64,000 nucleotides of DNA from Microbacterium capsulatum (lineage in GTDB: Bacteria > Actinomycetota > Actinomycetes > Actinomycetales > Microbacteriaceae). Shown in pieces: positions 53,335-60,958 of this stretch; position 1 is the first letter of the stretch; each line of letters begins with the position of its first letter. The stretch spans positions 57,674 through 121,673 of the forward strand of contig NZ_JAVFCB010000007.1 in assembly GCF_030865425.1 (NCBI RefSeq). The letters run 5' to 3'. The position numbers were made by a program, and so were the translations under genes. The notes beneath the pieces are model-generated. The model made no database searches, was not told where the DNA came from, and saw nothing but the letters and a program-made list of their open reading frames with translations.

Positions 53335-53590
53335 GGTAGACAGGCATCTAACGACCTAGCCACCGAGCGGCCATTGGGTGCTCCTCCTTGGCTTCACGCT
53401 GTCCATTCAGTGCTACTGCGTGGGATGGAGAGTTCTGGCACCTGGACCGACATCACCTCTGTCGTGGAGCCGGCACCTGGCCATCGCAGCTTGATAGCGG
53501 CGAATCGATCGTCATTGGCTCTTGGCCACCAGGACGATGTTCGCGATGGTGCGCCTGATTCGGCGGGCGGGCTCCTCCTATCGCGTGAAC

Positions 53591-53604
53591 GTTTCACGTG
53601 AAAC
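53591..53604. promoter_or_regulatory. parS: parS site 3
   Basis: Perfect GTTTCACGTGAAAC, 270 bp after site 2. Confidence 0.95.
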
Positions 53605-53746
53605 CGCCAGAAGGCCGGCCGCGTAGACGCCTCATCCGCGCAAGGTCCTCCTGCCCCTGGCACGCCAAGGGATGATCGGCGATGCCACCGCAATGCCCTC
53701 CGCGCCCCGTGCATCCCGGTCGGGTGCGGTGATCTGCCTGGCCGAC

Positions 53747-53760
53747 GTTTCACGTGAAAC
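53747..53760. promoter_or_regulatory. parS: parS site 4
   Basis: Perfect GTTTCACGTGAAAC, 156 bp after site 3. Confidence 0.95.
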
Positions 53761-54171
53761 ATCGGGGCCGCCCCGGACGACGCTCTGCGTCCCGACTCCA
53801 CCAGACCGACCGGGGCAGGTTCGACGACCATCTGAGTCGGGAGTGCGGCGGTCGCCGGCCGAGGTCTCACGCGTGCGACACCGCTAACCGGCGGCGAGAG
53901 CAGCACCTGGCCGGAATTGGCGCCCTGACGGAAAGCGCGGCACCCGGCCGGTTCGGCCCCCCGACAGAAAGTGCGGCACCAGGACGGTCTCCCTGGACTG
54001 CGGCCGCGCGAGGAGTCCTTCCACTTCTGGTCGGGGACCGGTGAGCACTTGACGGGAAGACGAGGGATCACCAGGCGGGGGTCACCCACCTCACCCTGGT
54101 CTCGCCCGCCTCTGTCGCTCGGCCGCCTGGCCAGGGAGCGCAGGCTGCACGACGACGCCCTCCACATCCAT

Positions 54172-54185
54172 GTTTCACGTGAAAC
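54172..54185. promoter_or_regulatory. parS: parS site 5, about 110 bp upstream of parA
   Basis: Perfect GTTTCACGTGAAAC flanked as TGTTTCACGTGAAACA, the full 16-bp consensus. Confidence 0.95.
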
Positions 54186-54281
54186 ATCGCACAGATCCGT
54201 CGATCCGGCACGGGATTGTCTGGCGCACAAGTTAGAGTGGAGATTCCGCCGTTTCCGGTCGGAGATCGTCGAAAGGAGTGG

Positions 54282-55208
54282 ATGTTTCACGTGAAACAGT
54301 CCCCGAGCACCTCGACAGCCGAATACGGGGCGGATACTCCTCTCGCCCGTGAAATCGCGGATCTCACCGCCCGCCGTCGGGCTTTGGAACACGTGAACGT
54401 CCGATTCGACGGACCGACGCGCGTCTTCACGATCTCCAACCAGAAGGGTGGGGTCGGCAAGACCACCACAGCGGTCAACGTCGCCTCGGCGCTCGCCGAA
54501 CTGGGGGCAAAGGTCCTCGTGATCGACCTGGATCCGCAGGGGAACGCGTCCACGGCCCTTGGGGTCGCACACACCTCCGATGTGCAGAGCATCTACGACG
54601 TCCTGGTCGGGGATGCCCCTCTCGCCGAGATCGTGCAGCCCAGCCCGGAGTCCTCGAATCTGTTCTGTGCCCCGAGCACCATCCACCTCGCCGGCGCGGA
54701 GATCGAACTCGTGTCGCAGGTCGCACGCGAGCACCGTCTGCGCACCGCCCTCAACGACTATCTCGCAGTGCATCCCACGGACGTCGTCATCATCGACTGC
54801 CCTCCGTCCTTGGGGCTGCTCACGATCAACGCGTTCACCGCCGCCACCGAGGTGCTCATCCCGATCCAGTGCGAGTACTACGCACTGGAGGGTCTGAGCC
54901 AGCTGCTCGGCAACATCCGGATGATCCAGAAGCACCTGAATCCCGAGCTGCAGCTGTCGACCATCCTGCTCACGATGTTCGACGGGCGGACGCGCCTCGC
55001 CCAGCAGGTCGCAGAGGAAGTACGCGAACACTTCCCGCATGAGGTCCTGGACACCGTGATTCCACGATCCGTGCGTGTGTCGGAAGCTCCGAGCTTCGGA
55101 CAGACCGTGATCACGTACGACGGGCAGTCGGTGGGCGCGGTCGCGTACCGGGAAGCAGCAGTGGAGATCGCCGGACGGGCGATGACGGACAACGAGAAGG
55201 GGCACTGA
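54282..55208 (+). CDS. parA: chromosome partitioning ATPase ParA (Soj)
   Basis: A 308-aa Walker-type ATPase. The deviant Walker A is NQKGGVGKTT, with IDLDPQGNAS and IDCPPSLGLL downstream. It binds DNA with ATP and moves ParB-parS complexes. The ATG at 54282 is preceded by AAAGGAG. The codons after the ATG are the parS site itself, encoding Met-Phe-His-Val-Lys-Gln. A longer in-frame start (54216) lacks a ribosome site. The parS in its first codons suggests ParB can affect parA expression. Confidence 0.96.
   Translation: MFHVKQSPSTSTAEYGADTPLAREIADLTARRRALEHVNVRFDGPTRVFTISNQKGGVGKTTTAVNVASALAELGAKVLVIDLDPQGNASTALGVAHTSDVQSIYDVLVGDAPLAEIVQPSPESSNLFCAPSTIHLAGAEIELVSQVAREHRLRTALNDYLAVHPTDVVIIDCPPSLGLLTINAFTAATEVLIPIQCEYYALEGLSQLLGNIRMIQKHLNPELQLSTILLTMFDGRTRLAQQVAEEVREHFPHEVLDTVIPRSVRVSEAPSFGQTVITYDGQSVGAVAYREAAVEIAGRAMTDNEKGH
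54284..54297. promoter_or_regulatory. parS: parS site 6, inside parA codons 1-6
   Basis: Perfect GTTTCACGTGAAAC beginning with the G of the parA ATG. It therefore doubles as coding sequence. Confidence 0.95.
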
Positions 55209-56185
55209 TGGCGAAACGCACGGGTCTGGGGCGGGGGATCGGGGCACTCATCCCGACATCGGACAGCGCAGAGCGTCCCGTCGACGTGTTCTTTCCCGGG
55301 GCGAAGATCGCCGAGGTGACGCCGATCGGCGAGGCGCCGAGTGCGGAGGAGACGGAACAGCTCGTCGCCGTTCCCGGTGCCCGGCTCGTCCATATCGACC
55401 CGCACGACATCGTGCCCAACCCGCGCCAGCCGCGAACGCACTTCAAGGAGGACGACCTCGCGGAGCTCGTGCACTCCGTCCGCGAGTTCGGCGTGCTGCA
55501 GCCCGTCGTCGTCCGGCAGAACGAAGGGGGTGCGTACGAACTCATCATGGGCGAGCGACGCACCCGCGCCGCGCGCGAAGCCGGCCTCGACTCGATCCCC
55601 GCGATCCTCCGCGACACCGCGGACGAGGATCTGCTGCGCGACGCCCTGCTCGAGAACCTGCACCGTTCGCAGCTGAACCCGCTCGAAGAGGCGTCGGCCT
55701 ATCAGCAGCTGCTCGAGGACTTCGGGATCACCCAGGAGGCGCTGGCCACGCGGATCGGCCGCTCCCGTCCGCAGGTGAGCAACACGATCCGTCTGCTCCG
55801 CCTGCCGGTACCCGTGCAGCAGCGCGTCGCTGCAGGGGTGCTGACCGCCGGCCATGCCCGCGCCATCTTGTCGCTCGACGATGTCGACCTGATGCAGCGC
55901 CTGGCCGACAAGGTCGTGAACGAGGATCTCTCCGTCCGCGCCACTGAGGAGGCCGCGAAGAGCATCGGCGCGTCGGGCAGCGCGACGATGTCCTCGAAGC
56001 CGCACGCCGGCGCCCGGCGGGCCTACCTCGACGACGTCGCGGGCAAGCTCGGGGATCGGCTGAACACGCGCGTCCAGATCGCTCTCGGCGCACGGAAAGG
56101 CCAGGTCAAGATCGAGTTCGCGTCCATCCAGGACCTGAACCGCATCCTCTCCGAACTCGGCGAGGACAGCTACGGCACGAATTGA
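55208..56185 (+). CDS. parB: chromosome partitioning protein ParB
   Basis: A 325-aa CTPase-clamp protein. It begins with the GLGRGIGALIP motif, then the Noc/ParB nuclease-like domain with CTP-contacting GERRTRAAREAG and ENLHRSQLNPLEEASAY. The helix-turn-helix is EALATRIGRSRPQVSNTIRLLRLP, which reads parS, and the C-terminal dimerisation region closes the protein. ATG overlaps the parA stop by 1 bp. It spreads from the eight parS sites here. Confidence 0.96.
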   Translation: MAKRTGLGRGIGALIPTSDSAERPVDVFFPGAKIAEVTPIGEAPSAEETEQLVAVPGARLVHIDPHDIVPNPRQPRTHFKEDDLAELVHSVREFGVLQPVVVRQNEGGAYELIMGERRTRAAREAGLDSIPAILRDTADEDLLRDALLENLHRSQLNPLEEASAYQQLLEDFGITQEALATRIGRSRPQVSNTIRLLRLPVPVQQRVAAGVLTAGHARAILSLDDVDLMQRLADKVVNEDLSVRATEEAAKSIGASGSATMSSKPHAGARRAYLDDVAGKLGDRLNTRVQIALGARKGQVKIEFASIQDLNRILSELGEDSYGTN

Positions 56186-56271
56186 GCCGATCTCCGGACA
56201 TCGAGGCCCGGATCTTCCGCAGCGCGGGAGGTCCGGGTTTCGTCGTCGTACGGAACGCGTAGGCTTGTCGA

Positions 56272-56613
56272 GTGACCGAATCCCCGACGACGAGACGCGC
56301 GAGCCTCGAGGTTCTGCGCGCGGAGGCGGCCGATGAGCTGGCCGTGCTCGTCCAGGAGCGCCTGCTCGGGGGAGAGGACCCCTGGGAGTTCATGGAGGAG
56401 CTCCCGCGTGTCGACGAGCTCGTCGTGTTCCTGCTTCGCGCCGATGAGATCGTGGAGAGCGGCGGTGTCCGTCCGGACGAGGCGCGCAACTTCGAGGTCC
56501 TCCGTCGCATCGCGATCGACTACCCGGAGCTCACCCGGATCGTGTGGGGTCTCCTGGGCGACGGTCCCAAGTACCGCCGCTGGGATCTCCTGACCGACGA
56601 CGCTCACTCCTGA
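56272..56613 (+). CDS. conserved hypothetical protein downstream of parB
   Basis: A 113-aa acidic, helical protein starting at GTG 56272 (MTESPTTRRASLEVL...), with long amphipathic helices (LRAEAADELAVLVQERLLGGED, EIVESGGVRPDEARNFEVLRR). No family recognised; tryptophans near the end (GPKYRRWDLLTDD) may pack a small domain. It is 86 bp after parB and could be part of the par operon. Its function is unknown, and the match to segregation is by position only. Confidence 0.65.
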   Translation: MTESPTTRRASLEVLRAEAADELAVLVQERLLGGEDPWEFMEELPRVDELVVFLLRADEIVESGGVRPDEARNFEVLRRIAIDYPELTRIVWGLLGDGPKYRRWDLLTDDAHS

Positions 56614-56788
56614 GCACCTTTGCGCGGACGTTCCCCGGTCGGTCCCCGGTCGCGTCCCGTTCGATCCCTGAGACGCTATCCTCCGTCCCTGAGCCACCAT
56701 CCCCGGTCCCTGAGCCTGTCGAAGGGCCCTGTTCTCTTCTCGTGTTCGCACCCTGTGCTCTGTTCATCGGGACGGTCTGGTCGAGAGC

Positions 56789-56802
56789 GTTTCACGTGAA
56801 AC
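56789..56802. promoter_or_regulatory. parS: parS site 7
   Basis: Perfect GTTTCACGTGAAAC in the spacer between the 113-aa gene and trxA. Confidence 0.95.
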
Positions 56803-56840
56803 GTCGGTCAGTCGGAGTGTGACGCGGGCCAGGAGACGAT

Positions 56841-56854
56841 GTTTCACGTGAAAC
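56841..56854. promoter_or_regulatory. parS: parS site 8, 52 bp from site 7
   Basis: Perfect GTTTCACGTGAAAC; the close pair (sites 7 and 8) lies about 2.5 kb from site 6, downstream of parAB. Confidence 0.95.
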
Positions 56855-57139
56855 GTCGTGAGAAGCGAATCCGCTTACGCCGCGGGTGTGGATCTGACGG
56901 CGAGGACGGGGCGTCCCTCCGGCAGGCTCAGGGACCAGGAAGCGTGAAGAGGGCGGCTGAAGTCCCTTCGATGGGCTCGGGGACCGGACAACAGGTCCTG
57001 ATGCACAGAGCGAAGGGCCCCCTCCCGGAGCGGGCGCCACCACCAGGGACCGGACAGGCCCCTTCGACGAGCTCAGTGACCGTGCCACGCACGAACCAGG
57101 AACGAGCGCAGCCAGGGAACGAGTGACCCCTGGGAACGA

Positions 57140-57174
57140 CGAAGCCCGCCCTCCGTGGGGGAGAGCGGGCTTCG
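57140..57174 (-). terminator. hairpin terminator of trxB-trxA
   Basis: CGAAGCCCGC (57140-57149) pairs with GCGGGCTTCG (57165-57174) just downstream of trxA, without a T-tract. Confidence 0.7.
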
Positions 57175-57190
57175 AGGAGAGCGTGTGGAA

Positions 57191-57514
57191 TCAGCCGAGG
57201 AAGGCGGCCAGGTCCTGCTCGAGGGCGAACTTCGGCTTGGCGCCGATGATCGTGGTCTTGACCTCTCCGCCCTGGAAGACCTTCATCGCCGGGATCGACG
57301 TGATCTGGTACTTCATCGCCAGGTCGGGGTTCTCATCCACGTTGAGCTTGAGGATGGTGATCTTGTCGGCGTTCTCGGACTGGATCTCGTCCAGAACGGG
57401 CGCGACCATGCGACACGGACCGCACCACGCAGCCCAGAAGTCGACCAGAACGGGGCCGTCGGCCTGAAGGACGTCCTGCTCCCAGGTCGCCTGGCTGGTT
57501 GCCTTGGCAGTCAT
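57191..57514 (-). CDS. trxA: thioredoxin
   Basis: A 107-aa thioredoxin with the active site WCGPC (Cys31 and Cys34), the DFWAAWCGPC context and the cis-proline TSIPAM. It reduces protein disulfides using electrons from TrxB. ATG 57514 gives the usual length; a longer frame upstream is not conserved. It lies 73 bp after trxB in the same direction. Confidence 0.97.
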   Translation of the reverse strand: MTAKATSQATWEQDVLQADGPVLVDFWAAWCGPCRMVAPVLDEIQSENADKITILKLNVDENPDLAMKYQITSIPAMKVFQGGEVKTTIIGAKPKFALEQDLAAFLG

Positions 57515-57587
57515 GAATTCTCCTTGATTGTGAAAGACGCTGAGATAGGTGAACGCCCGAGGGCGTGGATCTGTTCCCTCGAGGGAC

Positions 57588-58541
57588 TCAGGCGACCGCG
57601 GCCGCGGCGGGTGCGCCGTCCGCGAGGGCCGCGAGGAAGTGCTCGACATCCAGAGCCGCGACCGTGCCGGATCCGGCGGCCGTGACCGCCTGGCGGTAGG
57701 TCGGGTCGATGACGTCGCCGGCCGCGAAGACACCGGGGACCGAGGTGCGCGAGGAGCGCCCGTCGACCCAGATCGTGCCCTCGGCGGTCAGGTCGAGCTT
57801 GCCGTGCACGAGGTGGGTGCGCGGGTCGTTGCCGATCGCGATGAACAGACCGTCCACGGCGAGGTCCGTGACGGACCCGTCGACCGTGTTGCGCAGGCGG
57901 ACACCGGTGGTCGCGTCGTCGCCGAGGATCTCCTCGACGGCGCTGTTCCAGATGAACTCGATCTTGTCGTTCGCGAAGGCGCGGTCCTGCATGATCTTCG
58001 ACGCGCGCAGGGTGTCCTTGCGGTGGATGACGTAGACCTTCGAGGCGAACTTCGTGAGGAAGGTGGCCTCCTCCATCGCGGAGTCGCCGCCGCCGACGAC
58101 GGCGATCGTGCGCTCGCGGAAGAAGAATCCGTCGCAGGTGGCGCACCAGGAGACGCCGTGGCCGGAGAGACGGTCCTCGCCGGGGATGCCGAGCGTGCGG
58201 TAGGCGGACCCGGTCGCGTAGATCACGGAGGCCGCCTCGAGCACGGTGCCGCTGCCGAGCGTGACCTTCTTGACCTCGCCGTCCAGGTCGAGCTCGGTGA
58301 CGTCGTCGTACAGCACCTCGGTGCCGAACCTCTCCGCCTGCTCCTGCATCTTGGCCATGAGGTCGGGGCCCTGGATCGCCTCGGGGAAGCCGGGGAAGTT
58401 CTCGACATCCGTCGTCTTCATCAGCTCACCGCCGACCTCGACCGAGCTCGCCACGAGCACGGGATTCAGATTCGCGCGCGCCGCATAGATCGCGGCGGTG
58501 AAACCCGCGGGACCGGAGCCGATGATGATGACCTGTCGCAT
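57588..58541 (-). CDS. trxB: thioredoxin-disulfide reductase
   Basis: A 317-aa FAD/NADPH flavoprotein. The FAD loop GSGPAGFTAAIYAARA is at the N-terminus, the NADPH loop is VVGGGDSAMEEA, and the redox CATC pair is Cys133/Cys136. The terminal GDVIDPTYRQAVTAAGSGTVAALD is the second FAD segment. It passes electrons to TrxA. It is the first gene of the trxB-trxA unit. Confidence 0.97.
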   Translation of the reverse strand: MRQVIIIGSGPAGFTAAIYAARANLNPVLVASSVEVGGELMKTTDVENFPGFPEAIQGPDLMAKMQEQAERFGTEVLYDDVTELDLDGEVKKVTLGSGTVLEAASVIYATGSAYRTLGIPGEDRLSGHGVSWCATCDGFFFRERTIAVVGGGDSAMEEATFLTKFASKVYVIHRKDTLRASKIMQDRAFANDKIEFIWNSAVEEILGDDATTGVRLRNTVDGSVTDLAVDGLFIAIGNDPRTHLVHGKLDLTAEGTIWVDGRSSRTSVPGVFAAGDVIDPTYRQAVTAAGSGTVAALDVEHFLAALADGAPAAAAVA

Positions 58542-58674
58542 TGCTTCTCCTTGCTTCCACGGGCCTCAACACATGCTACCGGCGCGGCATTCCGCAGGCC
58601 TGGGAGCGTGACATGCCCGAGGGTGCACTCCGCGGTCGTCCCGGGTGGCCGGGGGCGCGGGCTCCCCGGGTCGA

Positions 58675-59328
58675 TCAGAGGGCCGCGGGCAGGTCGACGA
58701 CGCGGGTCGCTCCGAAGACGGGGGAGAGGGATCCCGCCGAGAGCGCGGCCAGATCGTCGACGAGAGGGTCCTGCTCCGCGGGAGGGATCCAGAGCGTGAA
58801 GGTCGCCGAGGATCCGTACGTGACGTCGCCGAAGGAGGACCCGTGCACGGTCGCCCATTCGCGCAAGGCGTTGTCGATGCGGCCGGCGTCGGCGTGCGGG
58901 ACGTCGATGCGCGCCTCGCGCAGCGGGACGCGATGCAGCAGCCGCGCGTCGTCGAGCGCCTCCGAGACGGCCGTGGAGTAGGCGCGGACGAGACCGCCGG
59001 CGCCGAGCTTCACGCCGCCGAAGTAGCGCGTGACCACCGCGACCACGTCAGTGAGGCCGCGCCGGCGCAGCATCTCGAGCATCGGGATGCCCGCGGTGCC
59101 GGAGGGCTCGCCGTCGTCGGAGGAGCGCGCCTGGTCGCCGGTGATCCCGGTGACCATCGCCGTGCAGTTGTGCCGCGCGTCCCAGTACTGCTTGCGGATG
59201 ACGGCGATGACGGACTCCGCCTCCTCGACGGATCCGGCCGGCGCGAGGTGCGCGATGAAGCGCGACTTCTTGACGACGAGTTCGCGCGAGACAGGGGCCG
59301 CGATCGTGTCGGGGTACGGCGAGGACAT
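58675..59328 (-). CDS. YigZ/IMPACT family protein
   Basis: A 217-aa protein with the IMPACT domain (KKSRFIAHLAPAGSVEEAESV, ARHNCTAMVTG, DDGEPSGTAGIPMLEML, GGVKLGAGGLVRAYS). The C-terminal DUF1949-like domain carries VPHADAGRIDNALREWA. The YigZ family may regulate translation or proteolysis, with few tested members. The start is ATG 59328. It ends 133 bp from trxB and starts 10 bp from murJ's stop. Confidence 0.87.
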   Translation of the reverse strand: MSSPYPDTIAAPVSRELVVKKSRFIAHLAPAGSVEEAESVIAVIRKQYWDARHNCTAMVTGITGDQARSSDDGEPSGTAGIPMLEMLRRRGLTDVVAVVTRYFGGVKLGAGGLVRAYSTAVSEALDDARLLHRVPLREARIDVPHADAGRIDNALREWATVHGSSFGDVTYGSSATFTLWIPPAEQDPLVDDLAALSAGSLSPVFGATRVVDLPAAL

Positions 59329-59338
59329 GAGGACCGGA

Positions 59339-60958
59339 TCAGCGCGACGGCACGAAGCGCCGGATGAGACCCTTGACCGCATCGAGCTCGGGCGTGCGCA
59401 TCAGGAACAGGGCGCCGAGGTAGACCGCGAGCGTCGTGATCCCGACGATCGCTGCGCCCACGGCTCCGAGGTAGATGTTCGAGGTCATCCAGCTCTTCGC
59501 ACCGCCGAGCAGCAGATAGGCGCCCCATCCGGCCCCACCGGCGGGGACGGCGGCGACCAGGAAACGAAGGAGGCCGAGCAGCCAGGTGCGGGTGTGGATC
59601 CCGCCCAGACGACGATGCAGCAGCCAGGTCGCGACGATGGTCTGCAACGTTCCGGAGATGGATTGGCCCAGGGCGATCGCGGCAGCCAACCAGGCGAGCG
59701 GAATCGCCCGGGCATCGACGAGTGCGCCTGCGGCCAGCGCGCTGACGACGATCAGCACGCACTGGAACAGCGTGAAGAGCAGCGGGGTGCGGGTGTCGCC
59801 ATACGCGTAGAAGGTCCGCTGGATGATGAACAGCACGGCCAGCGGGACGAGCCCGGCCAGGTAGCAGAGGAGCACCTGGCCGGCCGCCACCGCGTCCGGG
59901 CCGGAGTTCGTGAAGATCCGCGATGCGGGAACGGCTGCCGCCGCGACCGCCGCCATCGCACCCATCAGGAAGAAGCCGAGCGTGCGGATGCTGCGCGAGA
60001 TGTCGTTGCGGACCTCGTCGTCCCGGCCCGCGTGGGCGTGCTCGCTCAGCTGGGTGAAGTACGGAGTCCCGATCGAGTGCACGATCACGGAGTAGGGGAG
60101 CATGAACACCAGCCAGGCATTCATCATCACGGCGACGGACGGGTACTCGCCGGACGCCTGATAGGCGATGCGGGTCTGGACGAAGCCTGCGACCACGCTG
60201 ATCACGGCCATGAGCAGTGTCCAGCCCGCGAGCTTGCCGACCTTGCCCAGGCCCACACCCCGCCAGCGGAAGTCGGGCTTGAGGGCGAGGCGGGTCCTCG
60301 GCCAGAAGAGCAGCAGGATCCCCGCCTGGATCGCGATCCCCAGCGTCGCGGTGCCGCCGAGCAGTGCGATCCGATCAGGGGTCCATGCGCCCGTGGCCTT
60401 CAGCGGGCCGCCGAACAGCGCCTGGATGACGAGGAAGCCGGCGATGGAGATCACGTTGTTGGCGACCGGTGCCCAGGTGAACGGTCCGAAGATCCGCCGT
60501 GCGTTCAGCGTCTCGCCGATGAGCGCGTAGAGCCCGTAGAAGAGGATCTGCGGCAGACACCAGTACGCGAACGCGGTCGCCAGGGCGATCTTGTCCGGGC
60601 TCGTCGTGGGCGACACGTTCACGAGGATCAGCAGGGGCGCGGCGAGCATCGCGATCCCGGTCGCAGCGAGGAGCACGACGGTGCCGAGGGTGAACAGTTT
60701 CGAGATGAAGGCGGAGCCTGCGTCGTCGTGAGAGGCCGCCTGCACGATCTGCGGCACGAGCACGGCGGTGAGCACACCCACCGAGATCAGCGAGAACACG
60801 TCGTTCGGCAGCTGGTTGGCGAGGCCGAACGCATCGGCGGCGGCGGAGGCGTTCGCGCCGATGACCGACACCAGCACGATCGTGCGCAGCAGCCCCGTGA
60901 CTCGCGACACCATCGTCCCGGCGGCGAGCAGGGCGCTCGCGCGGCCGAGGCTACTCAC
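59339..60958 (-). CDS. murJ: lipid II flippase MurJ (MviN)
   Basis: A 539-aa, roughly 14-helix protein of the MATE-like MviN/MurJ family, with the conserved start GTMVSRVTGLLRTIVLV and the ADAFGLANQLPND loop. It moves lipid II across the membrane for RodA, PBP and other wall enzymes. GTG 60958 (with GAAGG 5 bases upstream) is preferred. The ATG at 60970 has no ribosome site and overlaps the DUF6049 gene further. It overlaps that gene by 8 bp and is co-translated with it. Confidence 0.92.
   Translation of the reverse strand: MSSLGRASALLAAGTMVSRVTGLLRTIVLVSVIGANASAAADAFGLANQLPNDVFSLISVGVLTAVLVPQIVQAASHDDAGSAFISKLFTLGTVVLLAATGIAMLAAPLLILVNVSPTTSPDKIALATAFAYWCLPQILFYGLYALIGETLNARRIFGPFTWAPVANNVISIAGFLVIQALFGGPLKATGAWTPDRIALLGGTATLGIAIQAGILLLFWPRTRLALKPDFRWRGVGLGKVGKLAGWTLLMAVISVVAGFVQTRIAYQASGEYPSVAVMMNAWLVFMLPYSVIVHSIGTPYFTQLSEHAHAGRDDEVRNDISRSIRTLGFFLMGAMAAVAAAAVPASRIFTNSGPDAVAAGQVLLCYLAGLVPLAVLFIIQRTFYAYGDTRTPLLFTLFQCVLIVVSALAAGALVDARAIPLAWLAAAIALGQSISGTLQTIVATWLLHRRLGGIHTRTWLLGLLRFLVAAVPAGGAGWGAYLLLGGAKSWMTSNIYLGAVGAAIVGITTLAVYLGALFLMRTPELDAVKGLIRRFVPSR

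Larger units (their letters stand above)
53000..54281. other. non-coding parS-rich spacer between rsmG and parA
   Basis: 1.28 kb with no supportable gene; the open frames in it are low in similarity and poor in codon pattern. It carries four parS sites (53321, 53591, 53747, 54172) and a tandem duplication of about 20 bp (GACCGYTGGTCGGTGTGATG at 53015 and 53040). A second imperfect direct repeat (GAAAG(C/T)GCGGCACC at about 53930 and 53968) also lies here. It is best read as the ParB nucleation region. Confidence 0.75.
56639..57083. repeat. dispersed intergenic repeats, family A cluster
   Basis: The 526-bp spacer up to the trxA terminator holds at least six decayed copies of the GGTCCCTGAG...CTTCGAAGG-type element in both orientations (for example around 56664, 56694, 56705, 56923, 56963 and 57060). 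It also holds parS sites 7 and 8. No gene is supportable here; the small open frame from 56839 begins inside parS. Confidence 0.65.

Noticed and set aside
53394..55247. Long minus-strand open frame across the parS spacer and parA
   Set aside because: It is antisense to parA and driven by GC-rich codon shadows; parA in the plus strand explains the coding signal.
56839..57126. Open frame beginning MFHVKRREKR downstream of parS site 8
   Set aside because: Its start codons are the parS sequence itself, there is no ribosome-binding site, and it runs through decayed repeats with no protein-like conservation.
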